Shown here one piece after another: positions 7,651 through 15,568 of a stretch of DNA of 50,648 nucleotides (the stretch's first letter is position 1; each line of letters begins with the position of its first letter). Source of the DNA: Pseudobutyrivibrio ruminis AD2017. Lineage in GTDB: Bacteria; Bacillota; Clostridia; Lachnospirales; Lachnospiraceae. The stretch is taken from NCBI RefSeq assembly GCF_000424305.1, contig NZ_AUJQ01000013.1, positions 1 to 50,648 of the forward strand, read 5' to 3'. Below the pieces are notes generated by a model. The model had not been told where the DNA came from. It was given only the letters and a program-made list of their open reading frames with translations, and did not search any database. The translations under genes were made by a program, and so were the position numbers.

Positions 7651-7684
7651 ACCCTCATTTACCTAGAATTAGGCAGATGAGGGC
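7651..7684 (-). terminator. Terminator of the DUF4867-like gene
   Basis: On the minus strand CCCTCAT (7683-7677) pairs with ATGAGGG (7658-7652), with an inner CCTA/TAGG stem, followed by TATATTTATTT. It closes the gene ending at 7704. Confidence 0.65.
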
Positions 7685-7703
7685 ATTTAGAAACAAAATT
7701 TTA

Positions 7704-8345
7704 TTAGATTAAAGATGCTATGTCGATATTTTCTCCAGTAATACCAATCCAAGCACCATCCTTAGCCTCCTGTGCGTCAGCATGTGCAAGGAGCCATTTG
7801 TTTGTAGCTGTTAAAAGCTTATCTTCTTGGTTACAAGCTGTATATTCAGGTTTTCCTACGTTTGTTCCCTGAGGTAGACCTACTAAAACCTGGAAACCAG
7901 AATCCTTGTGAGCCTGACATGGTGCATAGTGAAGAGCTGTTGCATATACTTCAACCATAACTCCCTTAGGAACGAGAAATGCCTTAACTTTGTTAGAATC
8001 GATTTTATAATCTTCAATTTCTTCTCTTTTTGCAAGAAGAAGAATAAAGTCTGTTGCACCAACATTGATTTCGCTAGAACGATGATATTCTAAGCAATTA
8101 AGCTTTGTATTATGACCGTTGCACCATCCAAACTGCATAGGTGAACCACCAAAAAGAGTATTTGAGATGACGCTAGCAGCAGGAAGTTCTTGAAGAACTT
8201 TTTCTTCAGCAACATAGTCTGTTCCATCAGGAATTGGTGTGCCATTTGCAAGGGCCTCTACGATTTGAGCCTTCTCTGTTTCATAGCCCTCGATTATACG
8301 GCCATAGTTTGTAAACTCTGGATCATTAACATTTAAGATTTTCAT
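7704..8345 (-). CDS. DUF4867-like protein
   Basis: The protein has 213 residues, is soluble and has no signal peptide. It resembles the DUF4867 family of Firmicutes, probably a cupin-type beta barrel, by overall length and by segments such as GGSPMQFGWCNGHN (about 65-80), CLEYHRSSEINVG and the HYAPCQAH stretch near 145. These have His, Glu and Cys residues that could bind a metal. Members are often found near sugar-catabolism genes, but no such genes adjoin this one. The start is supported by GGAGG. It is a single-gene unit with its own terminator. No reaction can be assigned from the sequence. Confidence 0.6.
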   Translation of the reverse strand: MKILNVNDPEFTNYGRIIEGYETEKAQIVEALANGTPIPDGTDYVAEEKVLQELPAASVISNTLFGGSPMQFGWCNGHNTKLNCLEYHRSSEINVGATDFILLLAKREEIEDYKIDSNKVKAFLVPKGVMVEVYATALHYAPCQAHKDSGFQVLVGLPQGTNVGKPEYTACNQEDKLLTATNKWLLAHADAQEAKDGAWIGITGENIDIASLI

Positions 8346-8615
8346 AAATATCCTCCTAATACAAGATTGTCATTTTATATGAAAATAATATATTGAAAAG
8401 AGGATTTTGTCGTATAAATAATTAAGCTATTAGTAGTCAAAAATTGAGATTTATAGTAATGGCTCTAATTCAGATTATATGCTTATTGTATAGAAAATAA
8501 CATAGTCAACAATGGCGTATGAATGTAGATGACAGATAATTGCAGTAACCGTATAGAAAGAAGAAAAACCATGAAAGAAATGATGCATGAAAACCGTCAG
8601 ATTATTGATAAATAG

Positions 8616-8632
8616 GGTCACCCGTTGACCTT
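8616..8632 (-). promoter_or_regulatory. Second copy of the GGTCA-N5-TGACC palindrome
   Basis: GGTCA-CCCGT-TGACC (8616-8630). Read on the minus strand, the 17 bases at 8632-8616 are AAGGTCAACGGGTGACC, identical in 16 of 17 positions to 332-348. The two copies bracket the replication and partition genes in opposite orientation. Confidence 0.5.
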
Positions 8633-8682
8633 GGAAGACCCAGAAAAATATGTAGAAAAAAATAAAATATAGGAGTAAAGCA

Positions 8683-8715
8683 ATGGGACAATACTTTAGT
8701 ACACGGCTTATATAA
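8683..8715 (+). CDS. Possible 10-residue leader peptide or remnant
   Basis: ATG at 8683 is preceded by AGGAG at suitable distance and opens a 10-codon frame (MGQYFSTRLI) ending in TAA. A promoter-like TTGACC (8625-8630) and TATGTA (8649-8654) lie upstream. It may be a fossil of a longer gene. Weak evidence. Confidence 0.2.
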   Translation: MGQYFSTRLI

Positions 8716-8785
8716 AAAACACATTTTTTTCAAATTCTTTTGATTGATTTAGTCGATGTAGAAACATATAATTAGATTTACACCA

Positions 8786-8825
8786 AGGGAGATACATAGC
8801 AGTTAGGTGCTGCTTGTGTCTCCCT
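8786..8825 (+). other. Long hairpin in the leader of the secreted orphan gene
   Basis: AGGGAGATACATAGCAG (8786-8802) can pair with CTGCTTGTGTCTCCCT (8810-8825) almost throughout, leaving a 7-nt loop. It ends 33 nt before the start codon and is not followed by a strong T run. It may stabilise or regulate the mRNA. Confidence 0.5.
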
Positions 8826-8857
8826 GTTTGTATTTAGCTGGCAAAGGAGGGATTATT

Positions 8858-9361
8858 ATGAGTAGTGCTATTAAAAGAAGTGGTTCTGTTGTTTTTAGTT
8901 TTATTCTTGCACTGATTCTGTTAGTATCCGGTGGTGTTTCATCTGTCCGGGCTGCTGAAGCTAAAACCATTAGCTTACCTGTCAGTTATGCTAATAAGAT
9001 TTCAGATGTACCTGCTGGCTTAGGTGAGAATGTGTTAAACACAGTAGATGTTGTGGCAACACTTTCTACAGAAAAAATACAAAAGGGTACTGTAATTACA
9101 TTAAGTGGGATACCAAATGATTCCATCAATTTTCAGGAAGATGATAAATATACTGTAGTTATATCCGAAGGTGATAATTCTTCAACAACCTACGGTGGTT
9201 GGTATAAAGGAGAAAGCTATCAGGATGGTATGATTTCCTATGTAGTCAAAACAGATGTAAAGGAGATTACAATATCCTTTGGAAATTGGGAAACAAAATA
9301 TAATAGCGGGCAAGATGCTTGCTATTTGATTGGAAATGATGGAAGTGTAAATACTAAATAA
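8858..9361 (+). CDS. Small secreted protein of unknown function
   Basis: The start at ATG 8858 is chosen because AAAGGAGG precedes it at good distance; an upstream in-frame ATG (8807) lies inside a hairpin and lacks such a site. The product has 167 residues. Residues 1-34 are a classical signal peptide with basic start, hydrophobic core (VFSFILALILLVSG) and an AXA-type cleavage near SVRAAEA. The mature part, about 133 residues, is beta-rich and acidic with one Cys near the end, without an LPXTG signal, lipobox or known domain. It lies alone between terminators. It might be a surface or carbohydrate-binding protein, but no motif shows this. Confidence 0.6.
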   Translation: MSSAIKRSGSVVFSFILALILLVSGGVSSVRAAEAKTISLPVSYANKISDVPAGLGENVLNTVDVVATLSTEKIQKGTVITLSGIPNDSINFQEDDKYTVVISEGDNSSTTYGGWYKGESYQDGMISYVVKTDVKEITISFGNWETKYNSGQDACYLIGNDGSVNTK

Positions 9362-9364
9362 AAA

Positions 9365-9400
9365 ATAAACGCGGCAACATTAAAGGTTGCCGCGTATTTT
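9365..9400. terminator. Bidirectional terminator
   Basis: ACGCGGCAAC (9369-9378) and GTTGCCGCGT (9386-9395) form a perfect 10-bp stem with T-rich tails in both directions. It separates the converging genes ending at 9361 and 9400. Confidence 0.9.
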
Positions 9401-10893
9401 TATGCTTTGATTTCTTCTTCGTGCTTTCGTTGGATATCTTCTAGTGCTGAAAGCATTGGTCTAACATCTTTATTAAGGAGGATTCTATCAATATAATTCT
9501 TAGTTATTTTAACAACTGTACCGCTGAGAGTTAAAACACCAATAAGGTTAGGGATTGCCATCATACCGTTAAGAGTATCAGAAATGTCCCATGCCAGAGA
9601 TAAATCCATGGTGGCGCCTATAACTATGAACAGCACAAAGATGATTTGATAGAATTTGATATTCTTTCTACCAAATAGGTATTCAAAGGCCTTACTTCCA
9701 TATTGGCTCCAACCAAGTGTGGTGGAGAAAGCAAATAGAAGAATGGAGATTGCGATAAAGCCAGAACCGAATTTACCAAAAACAGTTGAAAAGGCTTCTG
9801 CAACAAGTGCGGTAGAAACCTGAGAGGAAAGAACGACTCCTGTATCTAAATCAACTAATCCACTGGAAAGAACAGCGAAGGCGGTGATCGTGCACACTAC
9901 GATAGTATCTGCAAACACTTCGAAGATTCCCCACATACCTTGAACTACTGGCTCTCTAACATTTGAACTAGAATGAACCATAACAGAAGAACCAAGACCG
10001 GCTTCGTTTGAGAATACACCTCGCTTCATTCCCCATTGAACAGCCATTGAAATACCGCTACCTACAATTCCACCACCTACAGCTTTCATGCCAAAGGCAC
10101 CCTTGAAAATGGATACAAAAACTGCGCCGAACTGGTTGATATGGAAAAGGCAAACGATGATTGCGCAAATAAGATAAATGATAGCCATGAAAGGAACCAG
10201 CTTTTCTGTGACAGCTGCAATTCTTTTTAGTCCACCAACAATAACAAGCGCTCCAAAAATCATCAGACAGATACCAGTTATAATAGAAGGAACACCGAAA
10301 GCAGAGTTCATATTTACTGCTATGGAATTGACCTGTCCCATGTTTCCAATACCGAAGGAAGCGCAAATGCAAAATATGCTAAAAAGTATGGCAAGGAAAG
10401 AACCTAGATGACGGCAACCCTTTTTAGAGCCAAGTCCATCTCGAAGATAATACATGGCACCGCCACACCATTCGTTCTTTTCATTTCTTCTTCTGTAGTA
10501 GATACCAAGTACATTTTCAGAAAAGTTTGTCATCATACCAAAGAATGCTACAATCCACATCCAAAAGATGGCTCCTGGTCCACCTGAGGCAATGGCTGCA
10601 GCAACACCTGCAATATTTCCAGTACCGATTGTGGCAGCAAGAGCAGTGCAAAGACTTTGGAATTGCGAAATTTGAGTATCTTCCTTTTGAGTATGGGCTG
10701 TGACTTTAGAGTCTTTAAAAATACCGCCAATGGTATTTGAAATCCAATGCTTGAAATGAGAAATCTGGAAAAACTTGGTAAGACAAGTCATTAAGATTCC
10801 AGTGCCCACCAAAAGAACAAGCATGGGAAGTCCCCAAACAAAACCGTTGATTGCGTTATTAATAAGTTCGACTTTTGATAAGAAGTTATCCAT
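9400..10893 (-). CDS. Sodium:alanine/glycine symporter (AGCS family)
   Basis: The protein has 497 residues with about eleven membrane spans, the usual size of AGCS (AlsT/DagA) transporters that couple small neutral amino-acid uptake to Na+. Recognisable family stretches include the early FQSLCTALAATIGTGNIAGVA (about 75-95), PGAIFWMWIVAFFGMMTNFSE (about 105-125) with the CGGAMYYLRDGLG loop, and the GGGIVGSGISMAVQWGMKRGVFSNEAGLGSS helix-break region (about 270-300). The start is preceded by GGGAGGAGCC on the minus strand. It is monocistronic and unrelated to the thi operon that diverges from it. Substrate (alanine versus glycine) cannot be decided from sequence alone. Confidence 0.92.
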   Translation of the reverse strand: MDNFLSKVELINNAINGFVWGLPMLVLLVGTGILMTCLTKFFQISHFKHWISNTIGGIFKDSKVTAHTQKEDTQISQFQSLCTALAATIGTGNIAGVAAAIASGGPGAIFWMWIVAFFGMMTNFSENVLGIYYRRRNEKNEWCGGAMYYLRDGLGSKKGCRHLGSFLAILFSIFCICASFGIGNMGQVNSIAVNMNSAFGVPSIITGICLMIFGALVIVGGLKRIAAVTEKLVPFMAIIYLICAIIVCLFHINQFGAVFVSIFKGAFGMKAVGGGIVGSGISMAVQWGMKRGVFSNEAGLGSSVMVHSSSNVREPVVQGMWGIFEVFADTIVVCTITAFAVLSSGLVDLDTGVVLSSQVSTALVAEAFSTVFGKFGSGFIAISILLFAFSTTLGWSQYGSKAFEYLFGRKNIKFYQIIFVLFIVIGATMDLSLAWDISDTLNGMMAIPNLIGVLTLSGTVVKITKNYIDRILLNKDVRPMLSALEDIQRKHEEEIKA

Positions 10894-11035
10894 GGCTCCT
10901 CCCTAAATGTTTGTTAAATTAAAATATTATTAATGGAAGAATATCATAATACTTTAGCAGTGTAAAGTGTTAAATAATAAAAACCACTTGCATTATTTTG
11001 TCCATTGTAGCAATATAGTGTGTGGTAAAACTTAA
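10894..11035. other. Divergent intergenic region before the thi riboswitch
   Basis: AT-rich promoter-bearing gap between the symporter (minus) and thi operon (plus). TATAGT at 11014-11019 is a plausible -10 for the riboswitch transcript, but no convincing -35 is at standard spacing. No gene is seen here. Confidence 0.4.
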
Positions 11036-11120
11036 TAGACGGGAGCTTGTATACAGGCTGAGAGGAAGGTGTGACCTTCGACCGATACCTGATTTGGATA
11101 ATGCCAACGTAGGGAACACG
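11036..11120 (+). ncRNA. TPP riboswitch aptamer
   Basis: The two conserved thiamine-pyrophosphate-binding strands are visible: CTGAGA at 11058-11063, and ACCTGAT-TTGGATAATGCCAACGTAGGGA at 11087-11115, only slightly diverged from the family consensus. They sit 98 bp before thiS. An intrinsic terminator follows at once, indicating that TPP binding stops transcription of thiSFGH. Confidence 0.95.
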
Positions 11121-11132
11121 TTAGATATTTGC

Positions 11133-11168
11133 GGAAGCTATTTGAGTAATCAGGTAGCTTCCTTTTTT
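11133..11168 (+). terminator. Expression-platform terminator of the TPP riboswitch
   Basis: GGAAGCTA (11133-11140) pairs with TAGCTTCC (11155-11162), followed by six T residues (11163-11168), 13 nt after the aptamer and 50 nt before thiS. It is the OFF state structure. Confidence 0.88.
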
Positions 11169-11217
11169 GTTATCTGGAGGGTACTTAAGTTTAAAAGCAA
11201 CTGAAAGGAGAATAGTG

Positions 11218-11412
11218 ATGGTATTAATCAATGGAAAAAAGGAACAAGCCGCTGGTAAAACTATTGCTGGGATTGTTGAGGAATACAATTACGACATTAA
11301 GACGATTGCAGTTGAGTTAAATGAAGAAATTGTATCCAAGTGTGATTACAGCAAAACCATTCTAAAAGAAGATGATGTGGTAGAGGTTGTTAGCTTTGTT
11401 GGTGGAGGCTGA
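11218..11412 (+). CDS. thiS: Sulfur carrier protein ThiS
   Basis: The start at ATG 11218 follows AAAGGAG; an upstream frame extension would run through the riboswitch terminator and is rejected. The product has 64 residues with the ubiquitin-like ThiS fold: MVLINGKKEQ at the start, IAVELNEEIV in the middle and EVVSFVGGG at the end. The C-terminal Gly-Gly is adenylated by ThiF and then thiocarboxylated, delivering sulfur for the thiazole ring; one extra Gly is present. First gene of the thiSFGH operon. Confidence 0.93.
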   Translation: MVLINGKKEQAAGKTIAGIVEEYNYDIKTIAVELNEEIVSKCDYSKTILKEDDVVEVVSFVGGG

Positions 11413-11417
11413 TTGAA

Positions 11418-12050
11418 ATGGTTAGTAAGGAAGAGTTTTTTGAAGCACTGATAGCACGCCACGGAAAAGAGAATCAGGAAAAATTTTTGAATGCAACAGT
11501 AGCCATCTGTGGTTTAGGCGGGTTAGGCTCGAATATTGCAATATGTTTGGCGCGAGCAGGTGTAGGAAGGTTGATTCTAATCGATTTTGATAAGGTGGAT
11601 GTTACTAATCTACATCGTCAACAGTACAGGTTTAACCAGGTTGGGATGAATAAGACTGATGCTTTGAAGGAAAACTTGTTGGAGATTAATCCATTTATAG
11701 GGATTGACTGTCATACAGTGAAGGTTGATGAAGCAAATCTTGCAAAATTGATTAAAGAAGCTGACATAGTTTGCGAGGCCTTTGATAAAGCGGAATGTAA
11801 GGCAATGCTTGTAAATTATGTGCTTGAAAACTGTAGGGATAAATACATATTATCTAGCTCTGGAATGGCTGGATTTGGCAGCGCAAATGAAATAAGGACA
11901 AAGAAGCTGGGTGAGAAGTTTTATCTATGTGGAGATGGAGTAAGTGATATAAATGATGGTATTGGTCTAATCGCAAGTAGAGTGATGGTATGTGCAGCCC
12001 ATGAGGCACATATACTTTTAAGAATATTAATGGGTGAGGTAACACCTTAA
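11418..12050 (+). CDS. thiF: ThiS adenylyltransferase ThiF
   Basis: The protein has 210 residues, an E1-like adenylating enzyme. The nucleotide-binding [19 protein letters not shown] lies at about 32-50, [15 protein letters not shown] at about 56-70 with the conserved Asp and Arg residues, and [10 protein letters not shown] at about 156-165. It is shorter than the E. coli enzyme (about 250) and lacks a zinc-binding Cys pair, as in the compact clostridial form, so sulfur relay probably differs. It begins 5 bp after thiS. It activates the ThiS C-terminus with ATP. Confidence 0.9.
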   Translation: MVSKEEFFEALIARHGKENQEKFLNATVAICGLGGLGSNIAICLARAGVGRLILIDFDKVDVTNLHRQQYRFNQVGMNKTDALKENLLEINPFIGIDCHTVKVDEANLAKLIKEADIVCEAFDKAECKAMLVNYVLENCRDKYILSSSGMAGFGSANEIRTKKLGEKFYLCGDGVSDINDGIGLIASRVMVCAAHEAHILLRILMGEVTP

Positions 12051-12075
12051 ATATAAGGAGAAAGGGATTCTAATA

Positions 12076-12843
12076 ATGGAAAATGATAAGTTAGTTATTG
12101 GCAACAAAGAGTTTAATTCAAGATTTATCCTTGGTTCTGGAAAATATTCTATGAAGCTGATTGATGCAGCAATAAAGGATGCAGGTGCAGAAATTATTAC
12201 ACTTGCGGTTAGAAGAACAAATACAAAGGAAGAAGAGAATATATTAGATTACATCCCAAAGAATGTAACACTATTGCCAAATACAAGTGGAGCTAGAAAT
12301 GCAAAAGAGGCAGTAAGAATCGCACGTCTTGCAAGAGAGTTAGGTTGTGGTGATTTCGTAAAGATTGAGATTATGAGAGATAGCAAATATCTGCTTCCAG
12401 ACAATTACGAGACAATCAAAGCCACAGAGATTCTTGCAAAAGAAGGATTTGTGGTATTGCCATATATGTATCCAGATTTAAATGTAGCAAGAGAGCTTGT
12501 AAATGTAGGCGCTGCGGCAGTTATGCCACTGGCTTCTCCTATTGGTTCTAACAAGGGACTTGCTACAAAAGAGTTTATACAGATATTAATAGATGAAATA
12601 GAACTTCCTATTATAGTAGATGCAGGAATTGGTGCTCCATCCCAGGCGTGCGAGGCAATGGAGATGGGTGCCGCTGCTATTATGGCAAACACTGCACTTG
12701 CAACAGCTGGAGATTTGCCAATGATGGCATCAGCATTCAAGGCAGGAATTGAAGCAGGACGTAAGGCTTATTTAGCTGGACTTGGAAGAGTGCTTACAAG
12801 AGGGGCTTCAGCATCAGATCCACTTACAGGATTTTTACACTAG
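12076..12843 (+). CDS. thiG: Thiazole synthase ThiG
   Basis: The protein has 255 residues, the usual length of this TIM-barrel enzyme, which condenses deoxyxylulose 5-phosphate, dehydroglycine and ThiS thiocarboxylate into thiazole phosphate. Family segments are [11 protein letters not shown] (about 14-24), EIITLAVRR (about 40-48, usual RR pair present), [16 protein letters not shown] (about 72-87), FVKIEIM (lysine of the Schiff base region), [11 protein letters not shown] (about 151-161) and [22 protein letters not shown] (about 178-199). Start supported by AAGGAGAAAGGG. It is followed 9 bp later by thiH, its partner. Confidence 0.96.
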   Translation: MENDKLVIGNKEFNSRFILGSGKYSMKLIDAAIKDAGAEIITLAVRRTNTKEEENILDYIPKNVTLLPNTSGARNAKEAVRIARLARELGCGDFVKIEIMRDSKYLLPDNYETIKATEILAKEGFVVLPYMYPDLNVARELVNVGAAAVMPLASPIGSNKGLATKEFIQILIDEIELPIIVDAGIGAPSQACEAMEMGAAAIMANTALATAGDLPMMASAFKAGIEAGRKAYLAGLGRVLTRGASASDPLTGFLH

Positions 12844-12852
12844 GAGGCAGAC

Positions 12853-14109
12853 ATGGAAAATCATTTTTTGATAGATTCAGATAAGCTGACACAGACAGCG
12901 TTGGAGAAAAAGCATAGGCTTGAGACAGATCCAAGCAGTAGAATCGACCATATGAAATATCTGCCTGGAATGGACGTAATTGAATCAGACGTGTGCGAGC
13001 ATGTTATGAAGGAAATGAAGTCATATGATTACAGTAAGTACACTGCGACAGATGTTAGAAGAGCTTTAGCAAAGGATAAATGTGATATAGAGGATTTTAA
13101 AGCCCTACTTTCACCTGCAGCTGAACCATTTTTGGAGCAAATGGCAAGAAAGGCAAAGCTTGAAACCAGCAAGCACTTTGGAAATACAGTATATCTATTT
13201 ACTCCATTATATATTGCAAACTATTGCGAAAACTATTGTGTCTACTGTGGTTTCAATTGCTATAACAAGATAAATCGATTAAAGCTTTCTTTAGAACAGA
13301 TAGAGCATGAGATGAAGGTTATTTCTGACAGCGGAATGGAAGAAATCCTGATTCTTACCGGTGAAAGTCCTACAAAGTCAGATGTTGAGTACATCGGTGA
13401 AGCCTGCAAAATCGCAAGAAAATATTTTAGGATGGTTGGAATCGAGATTTATCCTGTAAATGTAAAGGACTATAAATATCTGCATGAATGTGGTGTGGAT
13501 TATGTCACAGTGTTCCAGGAAACCTACGATACAGATAAATATGAAACACTACACCTGATGGGAAACAAGAGAATATGGCCTTATAGATTTGATGCACAGG
13601 AAAGAGCATTAATGGGAGGCATGCGAGGGGTAGCATTTTCTGCATTGTTAGGATTATCTGATTTTAGAAAGGATGCATTGGCTAGTGCATTACATGTATA
13701 TTATCTCCAGAGAAAGTATCCATATGCAGAGATGTCACTTTCATGTCCTAGATTAAGACCTATTATTAATAATGAAACAATTAATCCATTAGATGTTGGC
13801 GAAAAGCAGTTATGCCAAATCCTATGTGCCTACAGAATATTCCTTCCATTTGTAGGAATTACTGTTTCTTCAAGGGAAAGCGCCCAGTTTAGAAACGGTA
13901 TTGTAAAGATTGCAGCAACTAAAGTGTCTGCAGGAGTATCAACAGGAATAGGAGACCATGAGGAGAAATATACAGGGAAAAATCAAGAAACTGAGGCTGG
14001 TGATGAGCAGTTTGAAATTTCAGACAGTAGAAGTCTTGCCTGCATGTACGATGATATCAAGCAAGAAGGCTTGCAGCCAGTACTGAATGATTATATATAT
14101 GTTTCCTAA
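12853..14109 (+). CDS. thiH: 2-iminoacetate synthase ThiH (radical SAM)
   Basis: The protein has 418 residues. The radical SAM cluster motif CENYCVYC (CX3CX2C) is at about 127-134, followed by the barrel with EILILTGESP (about 160-169) and QETYDTDKYETLHLMG (about 222-237). It splits tyrosine into p-cresol and dehydroglycine for ThiG, the anaerobic route, in agreement with an obligate anaerobe. AGGAGG precedes the start. The operon ends at the hairpin after 14109. No thiC, thiD or thiE is present here, so the pyrimidine branch must be encoded elsewhere or salvaged. Confidence 0.95.
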   Translation: MENHFLIDSDKLTQTALEKKHRLETDPSSRIDHMKYLPGMDVIESDVCEHVMKEMKSYDYSKYTATDVRRALAKDKCDIEDFKALLSPAAEPFLEQMARKAKLETSKHFGNTVYLFTPLYIANYCENYCVYCGFNCYNKINRLKLSLEQIEHEMKVISDSGMEEILILTGESPTKSDVEYIGEACKIARKYFRMVGIEIYPVNVKDYKYLHECGVDYVTVFQETYDTDKYETLHLMGNKRIWPYRFDAQERALMGGMRGVAFSALLGLSDFRKDALASALHVYYLQRKYPYAEMSLSCPRLRPIINNETINPLDVGEKQLCQILCAYRIFLPFVGITVSSRESAQFRNGIVKIAATKVSAGVSTGIGDHEEKYTGKNQETEAGDEQFEISDSRSLACMYDDIKQEGLQPVLNDYIYVS

Positions 14110-14115
14110 AAGCCA

Positions 14116-14150
14116 AGAAGAATGCCTTTTTACAGGCATTCTTCTATTTT
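14116..14150. terminator. Bidirectional terminator
   Basis: AGAAGAATGCCT (14116-14127) pairs with AGGCATTCTTCT (14134-14145) and is followed by ATTTT. It closes the thi operon; on the minus strand the stop codon of the HAD gene lies inside the hairpin. Confidence 0.85.
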
Positions 14151-14456
14151 CATGTTTCGGTCGTCAATGTAGACGTCGCAGGTAATCTTTCTACTATTAT
14201 TACCATACAACGCAACTACTTCAGGTAGGTTGTCATTAATTGCGTCAAAGGTAAGCCCTTGCTGTTCGCACCAGGCTGTAGCATCAGCTAAAGCTTTACC
14301 AGCACGGCAGGTCCATAGGATAATTCTGTTGCCCAGTGACTGTTGACGCTTTAAATAATGAATCAAAGGAAGATTAGGTTCTCCAAGGCCGGGCCAATCA
14401 CTGTAACATAATGTGTTGTCGAAATCTACAGCAATGATTTTAGATGAAAGTTCCAT
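14130..14456 (-). CDS. Small HAD-superfamily protein
   Basis: The start is placed at ATG 14456 because GGAG lies 9 nt upstream; earlier in-frame starts (TTG 14471, ATG 14465/14462 region) sit on or too near that site. The product has about 108 residues. It opens with IIAVDFDNTLC, the HAD motif with nucleophile and acid/base aspartates (DxD). A Thr in ILWTCRAG corresponds to motif II, and DVYIDDRN to motif IV with a DD pair. No cap domain is present, so it may act on a protein or phosphosugar. It lies 27 bp after a 33-residue microprotein gene on the same strand. Substrate unknown. Confidence 0.78.
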   Translation of the reverse strand: MELSSKIIAVDFDNTLCYSDWPGLGEPNLPLIHYLKRQQSLGNRIILWTCRAGKALADATAWCEQQGLTFDAINDNLPEVVALYGNNSRKITCDVYIDDRNMKIEECL

Positions 14457-14482
14457 AGGCATTATCTCCAATAAAATTAATT

Positions 14483-14584
14483 CTAAGCAGCGATGTAATC
14501 TAAATATTCATCCTCTGTTGCGAATAGTTCATATTCGCCATCTACATACCCCATATAACCACAATCAATAATGTATCCCTTCAT
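14483..14584 (-). CDS. 33-residue conserved-looking microprotein
   Basis: A short ORF with an excellent ribosome site (GGAGG, 7 nt before ATG). The sequence begins MKGYIIDCGYMGYVDGEYE and continues LFATEDEYLDYIAA. The pattern GYMGYVDG-LFATEDEY is one I associate with small conserved proteins of Clostridia, hence likely real. It is acidic and aromatic-rich (seven Tyr) with a single Cys and no membrane segment. It is encoded immediately before the HAD gene and probably cotranscribed. Function unknown. Confidence 0.65.
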   Translation of the reverse strand: MKGYIIDCGYMGYVDGEYELFATEDEYLDYIAA

Positions 14585-14787
14585 ATTAATACCTCCGTTC
14601 GCCTGGTTCATTTATTAACTGAGATAATAGTAAGACTTAAGAATGTCCATAAATACACCCTACGCGTAAAGGGCAGCAAAAGAAAATATATAATTTAAAG
14701 GATAATCAGTTGAATTGCCTGAAAGATTTTTTAGAAATGATTGGTTCTTAAAGGAACTAACTGTTAAGAAATTAACAATCCGTTGCA

Positions 14788-14811
14788 GAATAAAATCCTT
14801 AAAAAGGATTT
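14788..14811 (-). terminator. Terminator overlapping the end of the small membrane protein gene
   Basis: On the minus strand AAATCCTT (14811-14804) pairs with AAGGATTT (14800-14793), then TATTCT. The stem overlaps the last codons of the gene ending at 14799. Confidence 0.6.
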
Positions 14812-14990
14812 CTCATAAAAAATTCTATTAAAGAAAAGCTCACAGATATTACAATGATACCAAGTAGAAAAAACATAGCCTCTGATATGCAGTGACTTCT
14901 TTCTGTTTTCTTTGCTTCGGTATCGTAATTGAAGCGAAATCTAATTCCTTCTATAGTATTAATTTCAATGTTTCTATAATTATTATTCAT
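14799..14990 (-). CDS. Small single-span membrane protein
   Basis: The product has 63 residues. Residues 1-33 are polar and charged; about 37-58 (AMFFLLGIIVISVSFSLIEFF) form one membrane span with a short exit. An AAAGGGG site precedes ATG. No family is recognised. It stands alone between the microprotein/HAD pair and a divergent redox-type gene. Confidence 0.5.
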   Translation of the reverse strand: MNNNYRNIEINTIEGIRFRFNYDTEAKKTERSHCISEAMFFLLGIIVISVSFSLIEFFMRNPF

Positions 14991-15079
14991 GGTATTCCCC
15001 TTTCATTAAGTATAGATATATAATAAAGGATGATTTGTCACAGAAGTATCACACTAAATATTTATTAGGAGAATTAACA

Positions 15080-15535
15080 ATGACAAGAAGAGAAATTGCA
15101 ATGGAAAATTTCAAGAAGGGTTACAATTGTTCTCAATCAATTGTACTAGCCTTTGAAGATATATTACCTATGGATGGCGCTACACTATCCAAGATGGCAT
15201 CATCCTTTGGTGGTGGAATGGGAAGACTGCGTGAGGTATGTGGCTCTGTTACAGGTATGTTTATGGTGGCAGGTCTTTTATATGGATATGATGGACCAGA
15301 AACTGGTGAGATAAAGGCAGAGCATTATGCAAGAATCCAGGAGCTAGCACATAGATTTGAAGAAAAGCATGGCACTATCATCTGTAGAGAAATGTTAGGC
15401 TTAGAGGTTAAGCATGACATTCCAGTTCCAGAAGCTAGAACAGAGCAATATTATAAGAAGCGTCCTTGTCCAGAAATAATAGGGGATGCCGCAGAAATAC
15501 TGGAAAAATATATAGAAGAAAATAAGCCTTTATAA
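15080..15535 (+). CDS. C_GCAxxG_C_C family redox-type protein
   Basis: The start is placed at ATG 15080, preceded by AGGAG; an upstream in-frame ATG at 15035 lacks a ribosome site. The 151-residue protein has the family pattern: FKKGYNCSQSIVLAF (Cys near 17), a GGGMGRLREVCGSVTGM core (about 46-62), a later Cys in TIICREML and one in RPCPEII. Members are small helical proteins with spaced cysteines, thought to be redox or metal related; the reaction is not established. It is the last gene before the pilus locus and has no evident link to it. Confidence 0.85.
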   Translation: MTRREIAMENFKKGYNCSQSIVLAFEDILPMDGATLSKMASSFGGGMGRLREVCGSVTGMFMVAGLLYGYDGPETGEIKAEHYARIQELAHRFEEKHGTIICREMLGLEVKHDIPVPEARTEQYYKKRPCPEIIGDAAEILEKYIEENKPL

Positions 15536-15568
15536 AAAATCAGCATAAAAATAAAAAAATTTCCAAAG

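Larger units (their letters stand above)
8346..8857. other. 512-bp intergenic region with decayed coding remnants
   Basis: No complete gene is supported. Between 8536 and 8660 short open stretches in different frames (for example NRIERRKTMKEMMHENRQII, then a frame shift to LTLEDPEKYVEKNKI) look like the end of a decayed protein gene that I cannot identify. A ribosome-site-preceded 10-codon ORF (8683-8715) follows. A palindrome lies at 8616-8630 and a hairpin at 8786-8825. Confidence 0.4.

Noticed and set aside
14640-14790. Gene or RNA in the gap before the small membrane protein
   Set aside because: No ORF with a ribosome site and no stable conserved structure was visible.
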